NCBI GenBank assembly: GCA_947503925.1
Contig: CANNFQ010000002.1
Span: forward strand, 361,203-425,202
Direction: 5' to 3'
DNA length: 64,000 nt
Source: an uncultured Paracoccaceae bacterium
GTDB lineage: Bacteria; Pseudomonadota; Alphaproteobacteria; Rhodobacterales; Rhodobacteraceae
Below are positions 28,071 to 37,872 of this stretch, one piece after another (position 1 is the stretch's first letter; the number at the start of each line of letters is the position of its first letter). The translations under genes and the position numbers were made by a program. The notes beneath the pieces are model-generated. The model did not search any database. It saw nothing but the letters and a program-made list of their open reading frames with translations, and was not told the origin of the DNA.

Positions 28071-28415
28071 TTGACAGGATATTTGACAACCCATGTGCTG
28101 GACACGGCCAGCGGTTTGCCGGCGGCGGGTATGACCGTCGATTTGTACCAGCTTGACGGCGATAACCGGACCCATTTGGTCAAGATGGTCACCAATGACG
28201 ATGGTCGCACCGACGGCCCGATCCTGCCACAGGCTGAATTTGCGGTCGGACGGTATGAACTGGTGTTTCAGGCTGGCGCCTATTTTGGGCGTAGCGACAA
28301 TCCACAATTCCTCGATGACATCCCGATTCGTTTCGGGATCAATGATCCGACATCGCATTATCATGTGCCGCTGCTCGTCTCGCCTTTCAGCTTTTCGACA
28401 TATCGGGGCAGCTAG
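28071..28415 (+). CDS. uraH: 5-hydroxyisourate hydrolase, transthyretin-like
   Basis: A 114-residue enzyme hydrolysing 5-hydroxyisourate in uric acid breakdown. The three signatures are present: LTTHVLDTASGLPAAGM at the N-terminus, RYELVFQAGAYF in the middle and the C-terminal YHVPLLVSPFSFSTYRGS. The start is taken as TTG at 28071, because AAGGAGG at 28060-28065 is correctly spaced from it and the family begins there; the frame is open upstream but unconserved. No uricase or OHCU decarboxylase gene is in view. Confidence 0.9.
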   Translation: MTGYLTTHVLDTASGLPAAGMTVDLYQLDGDNRTHLVKMVTNDDGRTDGPILPQAEFAVGRYELVFQAGAYFGRSDNPQFLDDIPIRFGINDPTSHYHVPLLVSPFSFSTYRGS

Positions 28416-28456
28416 AACCCTTTCTGACCCGACGTTTTGCTGGCGGCCATGCGCCG

Positions 28457-29674
28457 TCAGCTTTGAACGCGTGACATATGTTTGCTGCTGGGCAGGGCAG
28501 CGGCAAATATCGGCGCGACCATGCAGATAGTCGCGCACCCGATCAAAACCGCATTTTGTCCAAAAACATCTGCCATTGGAACAATCAGGGCGAGCCCGAC
28601 CGGCGCCAAACCATATGAGCAAAGGAAATCAAAAGAGGATACCCGGGCAAGGTGATCTGCGGGCACTTCGCGTTGCGTGGCGGTAAACCAAAGCACATTG
28701 AAAATCTCGATCCCGAGACCGGCCAGAGCATAGGCCAGCATCACCGCGTAAAAGTGATCGGCCCACAGCATGCTAAGCGGCACCACGCCGTAAACCGCTA
28801 ACCCGCCAAGCGCCCACCAGCCCATCGGCCGGAACCGAACCCGGGCCACGATGACCGCCCCGAAAATCGCGCCCAGCGTATAGGCCGTGATGCCAGCAAC
28901 CAGCAGGCTAGGGCCGCCAAAAATATCTTCGGACAGGATGGGCAGCAGAACACCGGTTGCGGAATATCCTGTGGCAATGACAGCCGTCAGCGCGGCGAGA
29001 CCGGACAGGAACCATGGGTGGCGACGCGCCTCGCCGATCCCGGCCCGGATGTCGCGCAAGACCTGCCCCGGGGCTGCCCAGCCCTTGGCTGGGGCCGCCC
29101 TGCGGGGTTCAACCCATGACGGGACAAGCGCGCTCATCATCCAGATCGCGGCGAGCATGGCCATTGCGGGTCCGATCCCGGTCCACAAAGCGACCGCTGA
29201 CGCAATCACCGGCCCCAATAGAACCGTGATGCGCACCGAAAGGCTCATCGCGGCATTCGCTGGTTGCAGGCTGTCCTTGTTGATGAGCATGGGCACCAGC
29301 GCCTGATATGCGGGTCGGCTTGCACCTTGCCCTACACCTGACACGGCTGAGCCGAAAAGCATGAGGCCCATTGCAAGGCTGCCGGATATGCCCATGCCGA
29401 AAATGATCAGACCAATGCCGCAGGCGGCGATCAGGCTGGACCAGAGCACGACAAGCCTGCGTGATAGCCGATCCGCGATTGTGCCACCGAAAAGGACACC
29501 CACAAGAAAACCAACGGTCCGCAAGGCCAGCAGGGCGCCAAGCGTTTCGGCATCAATGACCGCCTGAGTCAATGCCAACCCAAACAGAAATGGCAGACCC
29601 CATGTTGCAAAACCGGCAGCGGTGCTGCCAACCCAAAGGCGCAGAAAGGACGGATTCCAGATACCGTTTTCCAA
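28457..29674 (-). CDS. MFS transporter (EntS-like exporter family)
   Basis: A 405-residue major facilitator with about 12 helices. The loop after helix 2 reads GGTIADRLSRRLVVLWSS, the usual GxxaDRxxRR motif A, and the same type of loop recurs weakly in the second half. Such MFS_3 proteins usually export siderophores or drugs. The start is probably TTG at 29674, preceded by GGAG at a good distance; TTG at 29689 is the longer alternative. It is on the same strand as the galactoside operon, 120 bases beyond galM, but its link to it is doubtful. Confidence 0.8.
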   Translation of the reverse strand: MENGIWNPSFLRLWVGSTAAGFATWGLPFLFGLALTQAVIDAETLGALLALRTVGFLVGVLFGGTIADRLSRRLVVLWSSLIAACGIGLIIFGMGISGSLAMGLMLFGSAVSGVGQGASRPAYQALVPMLINKDSLQPANAAMSLSVRITVLLGPVIASAVALWTGIGPAMAMLAAIWMMSALVPSWVEPRRAAPAKGWAAPGQVLRDIRAGIGEARRHPWFLSGLAALTAVIATGYSATGVLLPILSEDIFGGPSLLVAGITAYTLGAIFGAVIVARVRFRPMGWWALGGLAVYGVVPLSMLWADHFYAVMLAYALAGLGIEIFNVLWFTATQREVPADHLARVSSFDFLCSYGLAPVGLALIVPMADVFGQNAVLIGCATICMVAPIFAAALPSSKHMSRVQS

Positions 29675-29793
29675 GGGAAGCTCCAGCAAATAGCGGTGGC
29701 AGAATTGAGTTGCCGCTATATGTTCAGGCAGCTACCGCGCGCAGTTTGTGGGTTTAGCATCGGAAGTCAACAGGTGGCATTGTGCGGGTCCGG

Positions 29794-30759
29794 TCATCGC
29801 TCAAAAGACCAGCGCGTGATCTGTTGATAGGTCTCGTGCGTATCCACCATTATGGATGGGAAGGCCGGATTGTTCGGTGTATCCGGCCAGCCCTGCGCCT
29901 CGATCGCCAACCCTTCATAAGGGCCACAACCGGGGCGTCGTGCATCGCGGGCATCATAGATTTGGACGCCGGGTTCGGTTGTGGCCATTTGCATCGTCAG
30001 GCCGTTATTGCCGCGTAATTCCAACACATCACGCAAAGGTCCGCGCGCATCCGAAACGCAGAAATTATTGTCGAACGGGGGCGTGTTTACACTGACGGCG
30101 CGGCGGGTGCGGAAATCCATTTCAGTCCCCGCCACATCGGCAATCTCCCCGGTTGGATAATGATCATCGGTTCCGGGCAAATAGCGATCCGCTGCAATCT
30201 GCAACTGATGACCGTCAAAAACTGTGGTGCCGTCAAGGTTCCAGTAACTGTGATTGGCGAAGTTCATCGGCGTCCGGGCATCAGTGGTGCCGGTGATGGT
30301 CAATGTCAGAGTCCCAGGCGGGCTGAGCACATATTTCGCTGTGACCACCCGATTGCCCGGCAATCCGCAATGGCCATCGGGCAATGACAGCCGCAATGTT
30401 GCGCTGTCCGGGGTGGTTTCCAGCACATCCCAAACCTGTAAATGGCTGGCTTGCGCGCCGGAATGCAGATGGATGCGCCCGTCCTGATTGCGCTCCAGTT
30501 CATACATCATCCCGTCAATACGGATACGGGCATTGCTGATCCGGTTGACGATGGGGCCGATGAGGCTGCCGTGATAGCGCATGGCACCTTCGTAATCTGA
30601 CAGATTGTCAGAGCCGAGGGTCAGCGCATGATCAATCCCGCGCAAGCGTACATCCTGCAGAACCGCGCCCCATGTCAGCAGGCTGATTGTCAGATCACCT
30701 GCGGAGAGGGTGATCTTGTGAACCTCCTGCCCCTTGGCTGTGGTGCCAAACGGGGTCAT
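29794..30759 (-). CDS. galM: Aldose 1-epimerase (galactose mutarotase)
   Basis: A 321-residue mutarotase of the GalM type. It shows NRISNARI near the substrate pocket, FANHSYWNLDG with the catalytic His, DNNFCV, and the C-terminal GLAIEAQGWPDTPN with the catalytic Glu. It interconverts alpha and beta galactose released by the glycosidases encoded upstream. The ATG at 30759 overlaps the stop of the GH42 gene by ATGA; the frame upstream of it is not conserved. Last gene of the galactoside operon. Confidence 0.92.
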   Translation of the reverse strand: MTPFGTTAKGQEVHKITLSAGDLTISLLTWGAVLQDVRLRGIDHALTLGSDNLSDYEGAMRYHGSLIGPIVNRISNARIRIDGMMYELERNQDGRIHLHSGAQASHLQVWDVLETTPDSATLRLSLPDGHCGLPGNRVVTAKYVLSPPGTLTLTITGTTDARTPMNFANHSYWNLDGTTVFDGHQLQIAADRYLPGTDDHYPTGEIADVAGTEMDFRTRRAVSVNTPPFDNNFCVSDARGPLRDVLELRGNNGLTMQMATTEPGVQIYDARDARRPGCGPYEGLAIEAQGWPDTPNNPAFPSIMVDTHETYQQITRWSFER

Positions 30760-32657
30760 AGCGGCTCCCAATGCACGCCTGCGGGCGGGATGATGATATC
30801 GCTCCAGGCCTGCGCCTTGGGGGCATAGTTGAAAACGAACCGATGGGTGGCCGTGTCGCGGATGCGCAGCCCTTGGGGCAAGGCATAGGTTGTCAGATCG
30901 AGCGTATCGCATAGCCCGCCGATGATGGCGTCAAACGTCGCATCATCTGGCCAGCCCGCGAGATAGCGCAGATGATCGCCCCCCATGATCGCCGGTTGCC
31001 CTGCTGTCGTGCTCAGATGCACAGGCGCGTTGCCTTCCAGATGTTCAAACCAATGCCAGAACCGGCCCCCGCCTTGCAGCTTGACCCGGCAATCAGGCGG
31101 CATGCTTTCCGACAGGGCGACGGTGATATCAGTATCGGGCAGATTGGGGCCAAGCGGAGTGGCGATGCTCAATTCATCGGTCTTTGTATCTGTGCGTGGG
31201 CCGATCAGGGCGATGCCTTTGAATGTGGCCAATGCGGCCCGCAACTGGTCCGACAGGTGCATGATCCCCGGTGCCAGGACCAGTTTGTAATCTGATAGGT
31301 CGGCGGCATCAGGGGGCAGAATATCAATATTCAGCCCCGCCCGACGCATCGCGCGATAGGCATAGAATGCCAGCCGGAACATGTCGAAATCCGCACCTTG
31401 CGGCTGCGCGTCCCAGGCCCAGGCGCTGTCATAGTCAAAGATCAGGGCGGCTTGCGCCGGGGCGGTGTCGACGTCCGGCAAAACGCCGATTTCGCCTGCT
31501 ACCTGCCGCGCCTCAGCTAGCGCCGGGGCGGGTGCGCTATCAGGCCTTAGCAGCCCCGCATGCATCTGTTCCTGTGCAAAAGGGGCCTGACGCCAGCGAA
31601 AATAGCAAACGGTTTCGGCACCGTGGGCAAAGGCCTCCCACGCCCAAAGACGGGCCATGCCGGGTAAGGGGGCAGGGTTGTAAGGGGCCCAGTTTACGGG
31701 GCCGGGCTGTTGTTCCATCACCCAAAGGCGGCCCTTGCCCACGGCGCGATAAAGATCGTGATGAAACGCCTGAAAATCCGGGTGCCCCTGCCGCAGGAAC
31801 TTTTTCTTTTCTTTTGAAGAGCCTTCAAGCCGATCTGAAAGGAAGCCAATTGGATAACTATCCCATGACGCGATATCAAGGTCGGCCCCGACCTTCCAAT
31901 GATCGAATGTCGTGATCCGGCCCATATAGTTATGGATCAGCGGTGCGTCGGTGTGGCGGCGCAGCTCGTCGGCCTGCACCTTGTTGAAGGCCACGACCTG
32001 ATCGGAACTATAGCGCCGAAAGGCCAGCTGATGCGGGTGGTTGGGTTCGGTGACGGTCAGGTTGGGCAGATCAATCTGATCAAACGTATCATATTTCATC
32101 GACCAGAACACATTGCCCCAGGCGCGGTTCAGCGCGTCGGTGGATTGGTATTTCTGCGCCAGCCAATCCTGAAAACCGCTTCGGGCGGCGTCCGAATAAC
32201 TCAACGTCGTATCGTGGCAATCATATTCATTGTCGATCTGCCAGGCCGCGATATGGGGGTTCTTGCCATAGCGTTCGCCCATCAGGCGCGCGATGCGTTT
32301 GCATTCGTCGCGATAGCCAAGATGACTGAAATCATAATGGCGGCGAGAGCCGAATTTGCGCGGGCGGCCTTCGGCATCAACCGCCAGCATGTCGGGGTAT
32401 TTGTCGATCATCCATCGGGGCGGGGTGGCAGTGGGCGTCCCAAGAATGATTTTCAACCCGGCATCGCCCAAAACCGCAATCGCCCGGTCCAGCCAATCCC
32501 ATGTGAATGTGCCGGGGCTGGGTTCCATACGGCTCCACCCGAATTCACCGATACGCACCCATGACAGGCCGGTTGCGACCATGCGGGCCGCGTCTTCGGC
32601 CCATTGATCCTCGGGCCAGTGTTCAGGGTAATAACAGACGCCAAGCGTGCGTTTCAT
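30756..32657 (-). CDS. Beta-galactosidase, glycoside hydrolase family 42
   Basis: A 633-residue cytosolic GH42 enzyme. It begins RTLGVCYYPEHWPEDQW; the acid/base Glu is in AAWQIDNEYDCHD (near residue 146), and the nucleophile Glu is in LWVMEQQPGPVNW (near 307). A trimerisation domain follows. The ATG at 32657 matches the conserved start; ten extra codons are open upstream. It cleaves beta-linked galactosides imported by the operon's ABC transporter. No signal peptide is seen, in keeping with intracellular hydrolysis. Confidence 0.93.
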   Translation of the reverse strand: MKRTLGVCYYPEHWPEDQWAEDAARMVATGLSWVRIGEFGWSRMEPSPGTFTWDWLDRAIAVLGDAGLKIILGTPTATPPRWMIDKYPDMLAVDAEGRPRKFGSRRHYDFSHLGYRDECKRIARLMGERYGKNPHIAAWQIDNEYDCHDTTLSYSDAARSGFQDWLAQKYQSTDALNRAWGNVFWSMKYDTFDQIDLPNLTVTEPNHPHQLAFRRYSSDQVVAFNKVQADELRRHTDAPLIHNYMGRITTFDHWKVGADLDIASWDSYPIGFLSDRLEGSSKEKKKFLRQGHPDFQAFHHDLYRAVGKGRLWVMEQQPGPVNWAPYNPAPLPGMARLWAWEAFAHGAETVCYFRWRQAPFAQEQMHAGLLRPDSAPAPALAEARQVAGEIGVLPDVDTAPAQAALIFDYDSAWAWDAQPQGADFDMFRLAFYAYRAMRRAGLNIDILPPDAADLSDYKLVLAPGIMHLSDQLRAALATFKGIALIGPRTDTKTDELSIATPLGPNLPDTDITVALSESMPPDCRVKLQGGGRFWHWFEHLEGNAPVHLSTTAGQPAIMGGDHLRYLAGWPDDATFDAIIGGLCDTLDLTTYALPQGLRIRDTATHRFVFNYAPKAQAWSDIIIPPAGVHWEPL

Positions 32658-32672
32658 AGTCCGGGACCTTTT

Positions 32673-32693
32673 GAGTATTTTTGGCAAAATGAT
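32673..32693. repeat. 21-base dispersed repeat (copy 1)
   Basis: GAGTATTTTTGGCAAAATGA plus one base is identical to 46092-46112. On the minus strand it lies just before the start of the GH42 gene, as copy 2 lies before soeB. Similar intergenic sequences recur in Rhodobacteraceae as I remember them. Function unknown. Confidence 0.7.
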
Positions 32694-32705
32694 AATGCGG
32701 TCGGG

Positions 32706-33527
32706 TTACACGATCACGCGATTTTCTTTCTGGCCAACCGTTGTTGTTGGGGTTGAAAACGTTTTGCCGTCATCGTCGCCTGTAAGTCCAACGGCGGCAG
32801 AGGTGCAATAGAGCGTTTGCAAACCCGGCCCGCCAAAGGCCGGGCAGGAGGTTTGCTTGGCCGCGAAAGAATGCGCCGCGATGAACGTGCCGTCGGGCCG
32901 ATAACCAGCCACCCGCGAAGTGCCCCATTGCGCATTCCACAGGTTGCCTGCCGCATCCACCACCGCGCCATCGGGGCGGAAATCAGTGCCTGTCAGATCG
33001 ATATGCAAGACCGGATCGCCGTCGGGCCAGCCATCGGCATCAAGGGCGACGCGCGTGACCTGCTGTGTTGGGGTGTCGGTGAAATAGGCGGTCTTGCCGT
33101 CTGGGGCGAAACAGATCGCATTGCTGATCGTGATCGGTGCGAAAAGCTGGCGCAGCTCACCCTTGTGATAGCGATAGATGGCACCTGCACCATCTTCTGC
33201 TTCAATCCCCATCGTGCCAATCCAGAACCCACCTTGTGGATCAGCGCGCCCATCATTGGACCGAGTGACGGGGTTGTCGGCCTCCAGCGGGCAAATCTCA
33301 GTATGAGCGCCGGTGTCGATATCAAACCGGTGCAGCGCCCGGGCAGAGGCAACCAGCAGCGTATCCCGGTCAACCCAGCCCGCCGCGCTGACATAGGTGT
33401 CGAATTGCCAATGCCGGCCCTTGGTATGCAACCTGTGCCCAAGAATATCGAACCAGAATAATTGCTGGCGTTCAGGGTGCCATAACGGCCCTTCGCCCAA
33501 CTGACATTGGGTATCGTCAAAGATCAT
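32706..33527 (-). CDS. SMP-30/gluconolactonase-family lactonase
   Basis: A 273-residue six-bladed beta-propeller protein. [21 protein letters not shown] carries the metal-binding Glu, [19 protein letters not shown] carries the Asn and Asp of the active site, and [20 protein letters not shown] completes the metal site. In this operon it most likely opens galactono-lactone to galactonate. Its ATG overlaps the stop of dgoA (ATGA). Confidence 0.87.
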   Translation of the reverse strand: MIFDDTQCQLGEGPLWHPERQQLFWFDILGHRLHTKGRHWQFDTYVSAAGWVDRDTLLVASARALHRFDIDTGAHTEICPLEADNPVTRSNDGRADPQGGFWIGTMGIEAEDGAGAIYRYHKGELRQLFAPITISNAICFAPDGKTAYFTDTPTQQVTRVALDADGWPDGDPVLHIDLTGTDFRPDGAVVDAAGNLWNAQWGTSRVAGYRPDGTFIAAHSFAAKQTSCPAFGGPGLQTLYCTSAAVGLTGDDDGKTFSTPTTTVGQKENRVIV

Positions 33528-34129
33528 TTCGCCGCCTCATCATAGGCGGCGACCATCTCCCTTGCGCGGGCGGTGACGTCGGCGACGGACAGTCCGGGTT
33601 TGTACAAGGCTGATCCGATGCCGAACCCATCCGCACTGGCGGCCATCCATTGGGCGAAATTATCCGCACCAGCACCGCCGACCGCATAGATTTGGGTGCC
33701 TTTGGGCAGGATCGCACGGATCGCCTTGATCCCATTAGGGCCCAGCAGGCTGGCGGGAAAAATCTTGAGCCCATCTGCGCCTGCTTTCAGGGCTGCGAAA
33801 CATTCGGTCGGGGTCATGACCCCCGGCCAACTTTGCATGCCTGCGGTCTTGGTGGCGACAATCACGCGCTGATCGCAATTGGGCGACACGATCAGCTTGC
33901 CCCCCGCCTGAGCAACCCGGCCCACATCATCGGTGGACAGGACCGTGCCTGCACCGATCAGGGCATCGGACCCATGGGCGTCAACCATCGCCTTGATACT
34001 GTCAAACGGATCGGGGGAGTTTAGCGGCACCTCGATCCGGGTGATTCCGGCATCAATCAGGGCGGTGCAGATTGGCACAGCCTCGTCCGGGGTGATCCCG
34101 CGCAGAATGGCGATCAGGGGGCGTGACAT
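33524..34129 (-). CDS. dgoA: 2-dehydro-3-deoxy-6-phosphogalactonate aldolase
   Basis: A 201-residue class I aldolase of the KDPG/KDPGal type. The catalytic Glu lies in [12 protein letters not shown] and the Schiff-base Lys in [17 protein letters not shown]-like phosphate contacts follow in VGGAGADNF. The pairing with dgoK (three-base gap) and the galactosidases argues for the galactose rather than the gluconate isomer. It yields pyruvate and glyceraldehyde 3-phosphate. Confidence 0.9.
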   Translation of the reverse strand: MSRPLIAILRGITPDEAVPICTALIDAGITRIEVPLNSPDPFDSIKAMVDAHGSDALIGAGTVLSTDDVGRVAQAGGKLIVSPNCDQRVIVATKTAGMQSWPGVMTPTECFAALKAGADGLKIFPASLLGPNGIKAIRAILPKGTQIYAVGGAGADNFAQWMAASADGFGIGSALYKPGLSVADVTARAREMVAAYDEAAK

Positions 34130-34132
34130 GGG

Positions 34133-35032
34133 CTATCCTTTCAGACGGCGATAGGCGGCGGTAAGACCCGCAATGGTAATGGCATCACCTTGCACTTGGG
34201 TGGCGGGGGCATGCTGCGCGGCAAGGGCGTCGACGTAAAGCTTTGACAGACCACCGGCCCCGATCACGGCGATCTGCTGACCCAGCCAATAGGGTTTCGC
34301 GGCAGCGAGTTCTGCCCCGATCAACAGTCCCGACAGGCGCGCGCGGGCGGCACCGCCGGGCAGGTTGTTCAACAGGCCCTCCGCCCGCAGCGTAAAAAGC
34401 CGCGCAGCCAGCCGTTCGGGGCGGGCCATGGCTTCGTCAACAGCCGTTGTGAATGCATCATTATCCCAGCCATCGACGGCGATGGAATGGCGCAGTACTG
34501 TTTGTTCGCTGATCGTCGCAAAAAGTTCGCCGGTCATAAAAGTCTGAAAGCTGACGACCTCATCGGCACTGACATGCACCCATTTGGTATGAGTGCCGGG
34601 CAGACAGATCACCCCATCCCAATTCTTGTTGCGGGCCAGAAACCCGGCAATCTGGGTTTCTTCGCCGCGCATCACATCCGGCGAGCTGAGCTGTTTGATG
34701 CCGGGGATGACATGGACCTGCAGATCGGCACTCTGCACCGCTGCGCGCGCGCAGCCTTCAGGCAATGCGGGGCAGGGAACAGCCGTGTAGGGCGCCTCGA
34801 CCCAGCCCTGGCGTGATCCAACCATGCCGCAGGCAATGACGGTGGTCGGGCCGTTGATCCAATGGCCGACAGTGCGGAGCAGTTCTGGCTCAAAACCGTC
34901 ACGGGCCAGTTCGCCCATGCCTTTGTCAGACCGGGCTTCTGCCAGCACGGTGCCGGAACCTGATATTGCCCAGGCGCGCATATTGGACGTGCCCCAATCC
35001 ACTGCGATCCAATCTGCCTTCACATCGCTCAT
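34133..35032 (-). CDS. dgoK: 2-dehydro-3-deoxygalactonokinase
   Basis: A 299-residue sugar acid kinase. The N-terminal ADWIAVDWGTSNMRAWAI phosphate loop, CGMVGSRQGWVEAPY, LPGTHTKWVHV and the C-terminal IGAGGLSKLY are all typical of DgoK. It phosphorylates 2-dehydro-3-deoxygalactonate for dgoA. The ATG at 35032 overlaps the SDR stop (ATGA); an open frame continues to 35269 but is not conserved. Confidence 0.92.
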   Translation of the reverse strand: MSDVKADWIAVDWGTSNMRAWAISGSGTVLAEARSDKGMGELARDGFEPELLRTVGHWINGPTTVIACGMVGSRQGWVEAPYTAVPCPALPEGCARAAVQSADLQVHVIPGIKQLSSPDVMRGEETQIAGFLARNKNWDGVICLPGTHTKWVHVSADEVVSFQTFMTGELFATISEQTVLRHSIAVDGWDNDAFTTAVDEAMARPERLAARLFTLRAEGLLNNLPGGAARARLSGLLIGAELAAAKPYWLGQQIAVIGAGGLSKLYVDALAAQHAPATQVQGDAITIAGLTAAYRRLKG

Positions 35033-35787
35033 CCTGTGTGCACCACCCCTGCGTCGATCACCATCACCTGCCCGGTCATCATGGCCGAAGCGGAGGACGC
35101 AAGAAAGAGCGTGCCGCCGACCATATCTTGTGGCTGGATAAACGCTTTCAGGCATTGTTTGTTCAGAAAGGCAATTTTCGCCTCGGGCGTGGCCCACATG
35201 GTTTCCTGCTTTTCGGTAAAGACCCAGCCGGGGGCGATGGCATTGACACGAATGCCCTTTGGCCCCCACTCGCGGGCCAGCGCACGGGTCATGCCCGTAA
35301 TGCCTGCATTGGCGCTGACATAGGGGACCATGCCAGCCGCCCCCATCAGATAGGTGATGGAGGAAAAATTGATAATGGAGCCTTTGGGCGCCATCAACGC
35401 CGCGGCCTTCTGACAGGCAAAGAAATAGGCTTTGAAATTCACCGCCTGACTGTCATCCCAGACCTCTGGCGTGATCTCCATCGCGTCATGGCGCATATCA
35501 TTGGCGGCATTGTTGACCAATGCGGTGAAGGCGCCATGGACACCTGCGGCCTGTTCCATCGCGGCCTGCAACGAAGACGTGTCGGTAATGTCGCATTGGA
35601 TGAATAGTGGCCGGTTGCCATAGGCCTTGTCCATCGCATCAACAAATGCGCTGGCATCAGAACGTCCGACAAAAGCAACCTTTGCATCCTGCGCTAAAAA
35701 CCCCTCGGTCAATGCAGCCCCGATGCCGTTGCCACCGCCGGTGATAAAGATGGACGCATCCTTCAGATCATGGAAACTGGCGTTCAT
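35029..35787 (-). CDS. SDR-family dehydrogenase, probable galactose dehydrogenase, with substituted active-site Lys
   Basis: A 252-residue SDR with cofactor motif ITGGGNGIGAALTEG (residues 14-28), NNAANDMRH (NNAG position), Ser in NFSSITY and Tyr in VPYVSANAGI. The expected YxxxK is YxxxN. Context predicts oxidation of galactose to galactono-lactone. GGAGAG precedes the ATG at 35787, which also overlaps the alpha-galactosidase stop. Because the Lys is missing, either this family uses Asn or the step is done by another enzyme. Confidence 0.8.
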   Translation of the reverse strand: MNASFHDLKDASIFITGGGNGIGAALTEGFLAQDAKVAFVGRSDASAFVDAMDKAYGNRPLFIQCDITDTSSLQAAMEQAAGVHGAFTALVNNAANDMRHDAMEITPEVWDDSQAVNFKAYFFACQKAAALMAPKGSIINFSSITYLMGAAGMVPYVSANAGITGMTRALAREWGPKGIRVNAIAPGWVFTEKQETMWATPEAKIAFLNKQCLKAFIQPQDMVGGTLFLASSASAMMTGQVMVIDAGVVHTG

Positions 35788-37865
35788 AGGCGCTCTCCTT
35801 CCAACACCCACATGCGTTCGGGAAAGGACCATGGCAATGTCACGCCGTGACGCATCAGATAGGTGCCGGTCACCTCAATCGCCTGTGATTTCAGGATCGG
35901 ATTGCCGCGCGACAGACGCGGCGCGCTTTCGCGGTTGATCAGGCGCACACGATAAGTGGCGTCGGGATCAAGTGCAGTCAGGCGCAGTGGGCGCGGTGCG
36001 ATCTGCGCACTGGTCGCGGCCTTGCCTGCAAAGACGACAAAGCGGTTTTTGTCGCGGGCCAGTTGCTGTTCAGCCATCACCGCCGGATCGGCACTGTCCA
36101 GCCGCAGGATGTCGGCTGTCTGCATCCAGTGGCGATGATGTTTCCACCAGCTTGTGACCTCTTGGAGCACGGCCGTTTCGTGTTCATCCAACTCGCGCGG
36201 ATCCATCTCGAAGCCCATGTGGCGCTGAGCGGCCACCCATGCGCGGAAACTGATATCGAGCGTGCGGCCCGATGTATGGCAGACGCGCGGGCCGACATGG
36301 CTGCCGGTGACCGAAAGCGGCAGAAACAGCGCCGCATCATGCTGAATGCGTAGCCGCTCCAGCGCGTCGTTGCTGTCGGACAACCAGACCCGCTGGGTCC
36401 GTTCCAGAATGCCAAAATCGATGCGACCGCCCCCCGAAGCGCAGCTTTCAATCTCCACATGCGGAAAATCAGCGCGCAGTCGGTCGATCAGGGCGTAAGA
36501 GCCGCGGGTTTGCGCCGCATCGGGCATCGGCAGCACCCGATTATGATCCCATTTGATGTAGTCGATCCTGTGATCGCGCAGGATCGCTGACATCCGGTCA
36601 TACAGGAAATCACGGACCTCCGGATTGGCCATGTTCAGCGCTTTTTGTTGGCGTCCCAGCGTCTGATCCTCTGCGCCAAAAACCCAGTCGGGATGGGCGC
36701 GGTGAATGTCGCTGTCTTCATTGATCATCTCAGGTTCGAACCAGATGCCGAAGGTCATGCCAAGCGCATGCACATGGTCAATCAACGGGTGCAGTCCGTC
36801 AGGATATTTGCGCGGATCAACCTCCCAATCGGACAGGGACCTTGTGTCGTCATCGCGATTGCCGAACCAGCCATCGTCCAGCACGAAACGTTCTGCGCCC
36901 AGTTCTGCCGCGCGGTTTGCGATGTCCTGCAAGACGGGCAGTTTATGATCGAAATAGACGGCTTCCCAGCAATTGTAATGTACTGGGCGGGGTGCGTCGG
37001 GTTTGGGCCAGGTGACGATCCGGTCGCGCAGGTGGCGTTGGAACGCCACGGCGCAGCCGTTCAAACCCCGGTCGGAATATGCGATGTAAAGCGGGGCCGT
37101 CTTGAACTGCCTCGCGGCTTCCGTCTCCATCCGCGCGGCGTGACCCCATTGGATCTGTCGGCGGCCATCCTGCAGTTCCTCAGCAATCATCTTGTGCCCG
37201 CCGGACCAACCGTAATGGAAAGCGTAAGCCTCGCCTTCGGCATTGGTCGCACCGCGACAAGGCACGATCAGGCCCGGGAAATGTTCATGGCCCGTGCGGC
37301 CGGTCCGGTTTTCGCGGTAACGCATACCCGGCGCCCAGGCGGTGCGCGAGAGTTGGAATTCACCACACCAGCGGCCAGAGACATCGATCATCTCATCCGA
37401 TTGCTGCGGGCCGGGCAGGACCGGTGCTGCGAGCCAGTGCAGATGGACCGGGCGGGTTGCATCCAGCGTGGTCTGGCAGGTGATGATATGGGTTTCGGTG
37501 TCGCTGACAAAACTGACCGTCAAGGTCAGACCATTGGCCTTGTCGGCATAGGTCAGCTCCAGCGTGCCGTTCTGTTCGACGCTTTCGAAACAGAACTTGG
37601 GCAAGAGCGGCGTGCCATCGGTATCGCGCACGATCAGGCCGGGTTGGCCAGGGAAACTGCGCGTGGCCTCGGGACAGATCGACAGGTCCGGGTTTTCGTC
37701 CAGCATGCCGCCGGTGACATCAATCGCGTGGGCGGCGTGCAGCGTGTTCAAATCCTCGCCATCCGGCAACACGGCACCCCAATAGACGACCTCGGGCAGG
37801 CGGTCGTTTCTGGCCGCCAAAACAAGTGTCTGGCGGCCATCATCAATACGATAAGTCCGGTTCAT
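35784..37865 (-). CDS. Alpha-galactosidase, glycoside hydrolase family 36
   Basis: A 693-residue GH36 enzyme. An N-terminal beta-sandwich (about residues 1-280) precedes the TIM barrel. FVLDDGWFGNRDDD is the hallmark of the family, the nucleophile Asp is in IDYIKWDHNR (near residue 445) and the acid/base Asp in WLSDSNDALER (near 508). It lacks a signal peptide, so alpha-galactosides such as melibiose or galactosylglycerol would be cleaved in the cytosol after import. It lies seven bases after the permease gene. Confidence 0.94.
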   Translation of the reverse strand: MNRTYRIDDGRQTLVLAARNDRLPEVVYWGAVLPDGEDLNTLHAAHAIDVTGGMLDENPDLSICPEATRSFPGQPGLIVRDTDGTPLLPKFCFESVEQNGTLELTYADKANGLTLTVSFVSDTETHIITCQTTLDATRPVHLHWLAAPVLPGPQQSDEMIDVSGRWCGEFQLSRTAWAPGMRYRENRTGRTGHEHFPGLIVPCRGATNAEGEAYAFHYGWSGGHKMIAEELQDGRRQIQWGHAARMETEAARQFKTAPLYIAYSDRGLNGCAVAFQRHLRDRIVTWPKPDAPRPVHYNCWEAVYFDHKLPVLQDIANRAAELGAERFVLDDGWFGNRDDDTRSLSDWEVDPRKYPDGLHPLIDHVHALGMTFGIWFEPEMINEDSDIHRAHPDWVFGAEDQTLGRQQKALNMANPEVRDFLYDRMSAILRDHRIDYIKWDHNRVLPMPDAAQTRGSYALIDRLRADFPHVEIESCASGGGRIDFGILERTQRVWLSDSNDALERLRIQHDAALFLPLSVTGSHVGPRVCHTSGRTLDISFRAWVAAQRHMGFEMDPRELDEHETAVLQEVTSWWKHHRHWMQTADILRLDSADPAVMAEQQLARDKNRFVVFAGKAATSAQIAPRPLRLTALDPDATYRVRLINRESAPRLSRGNPILKSQAIEVTGTYLMRHGVTLPWSFPERMWVLEGERL

Positions 37866-37872
37866 GGGTATC

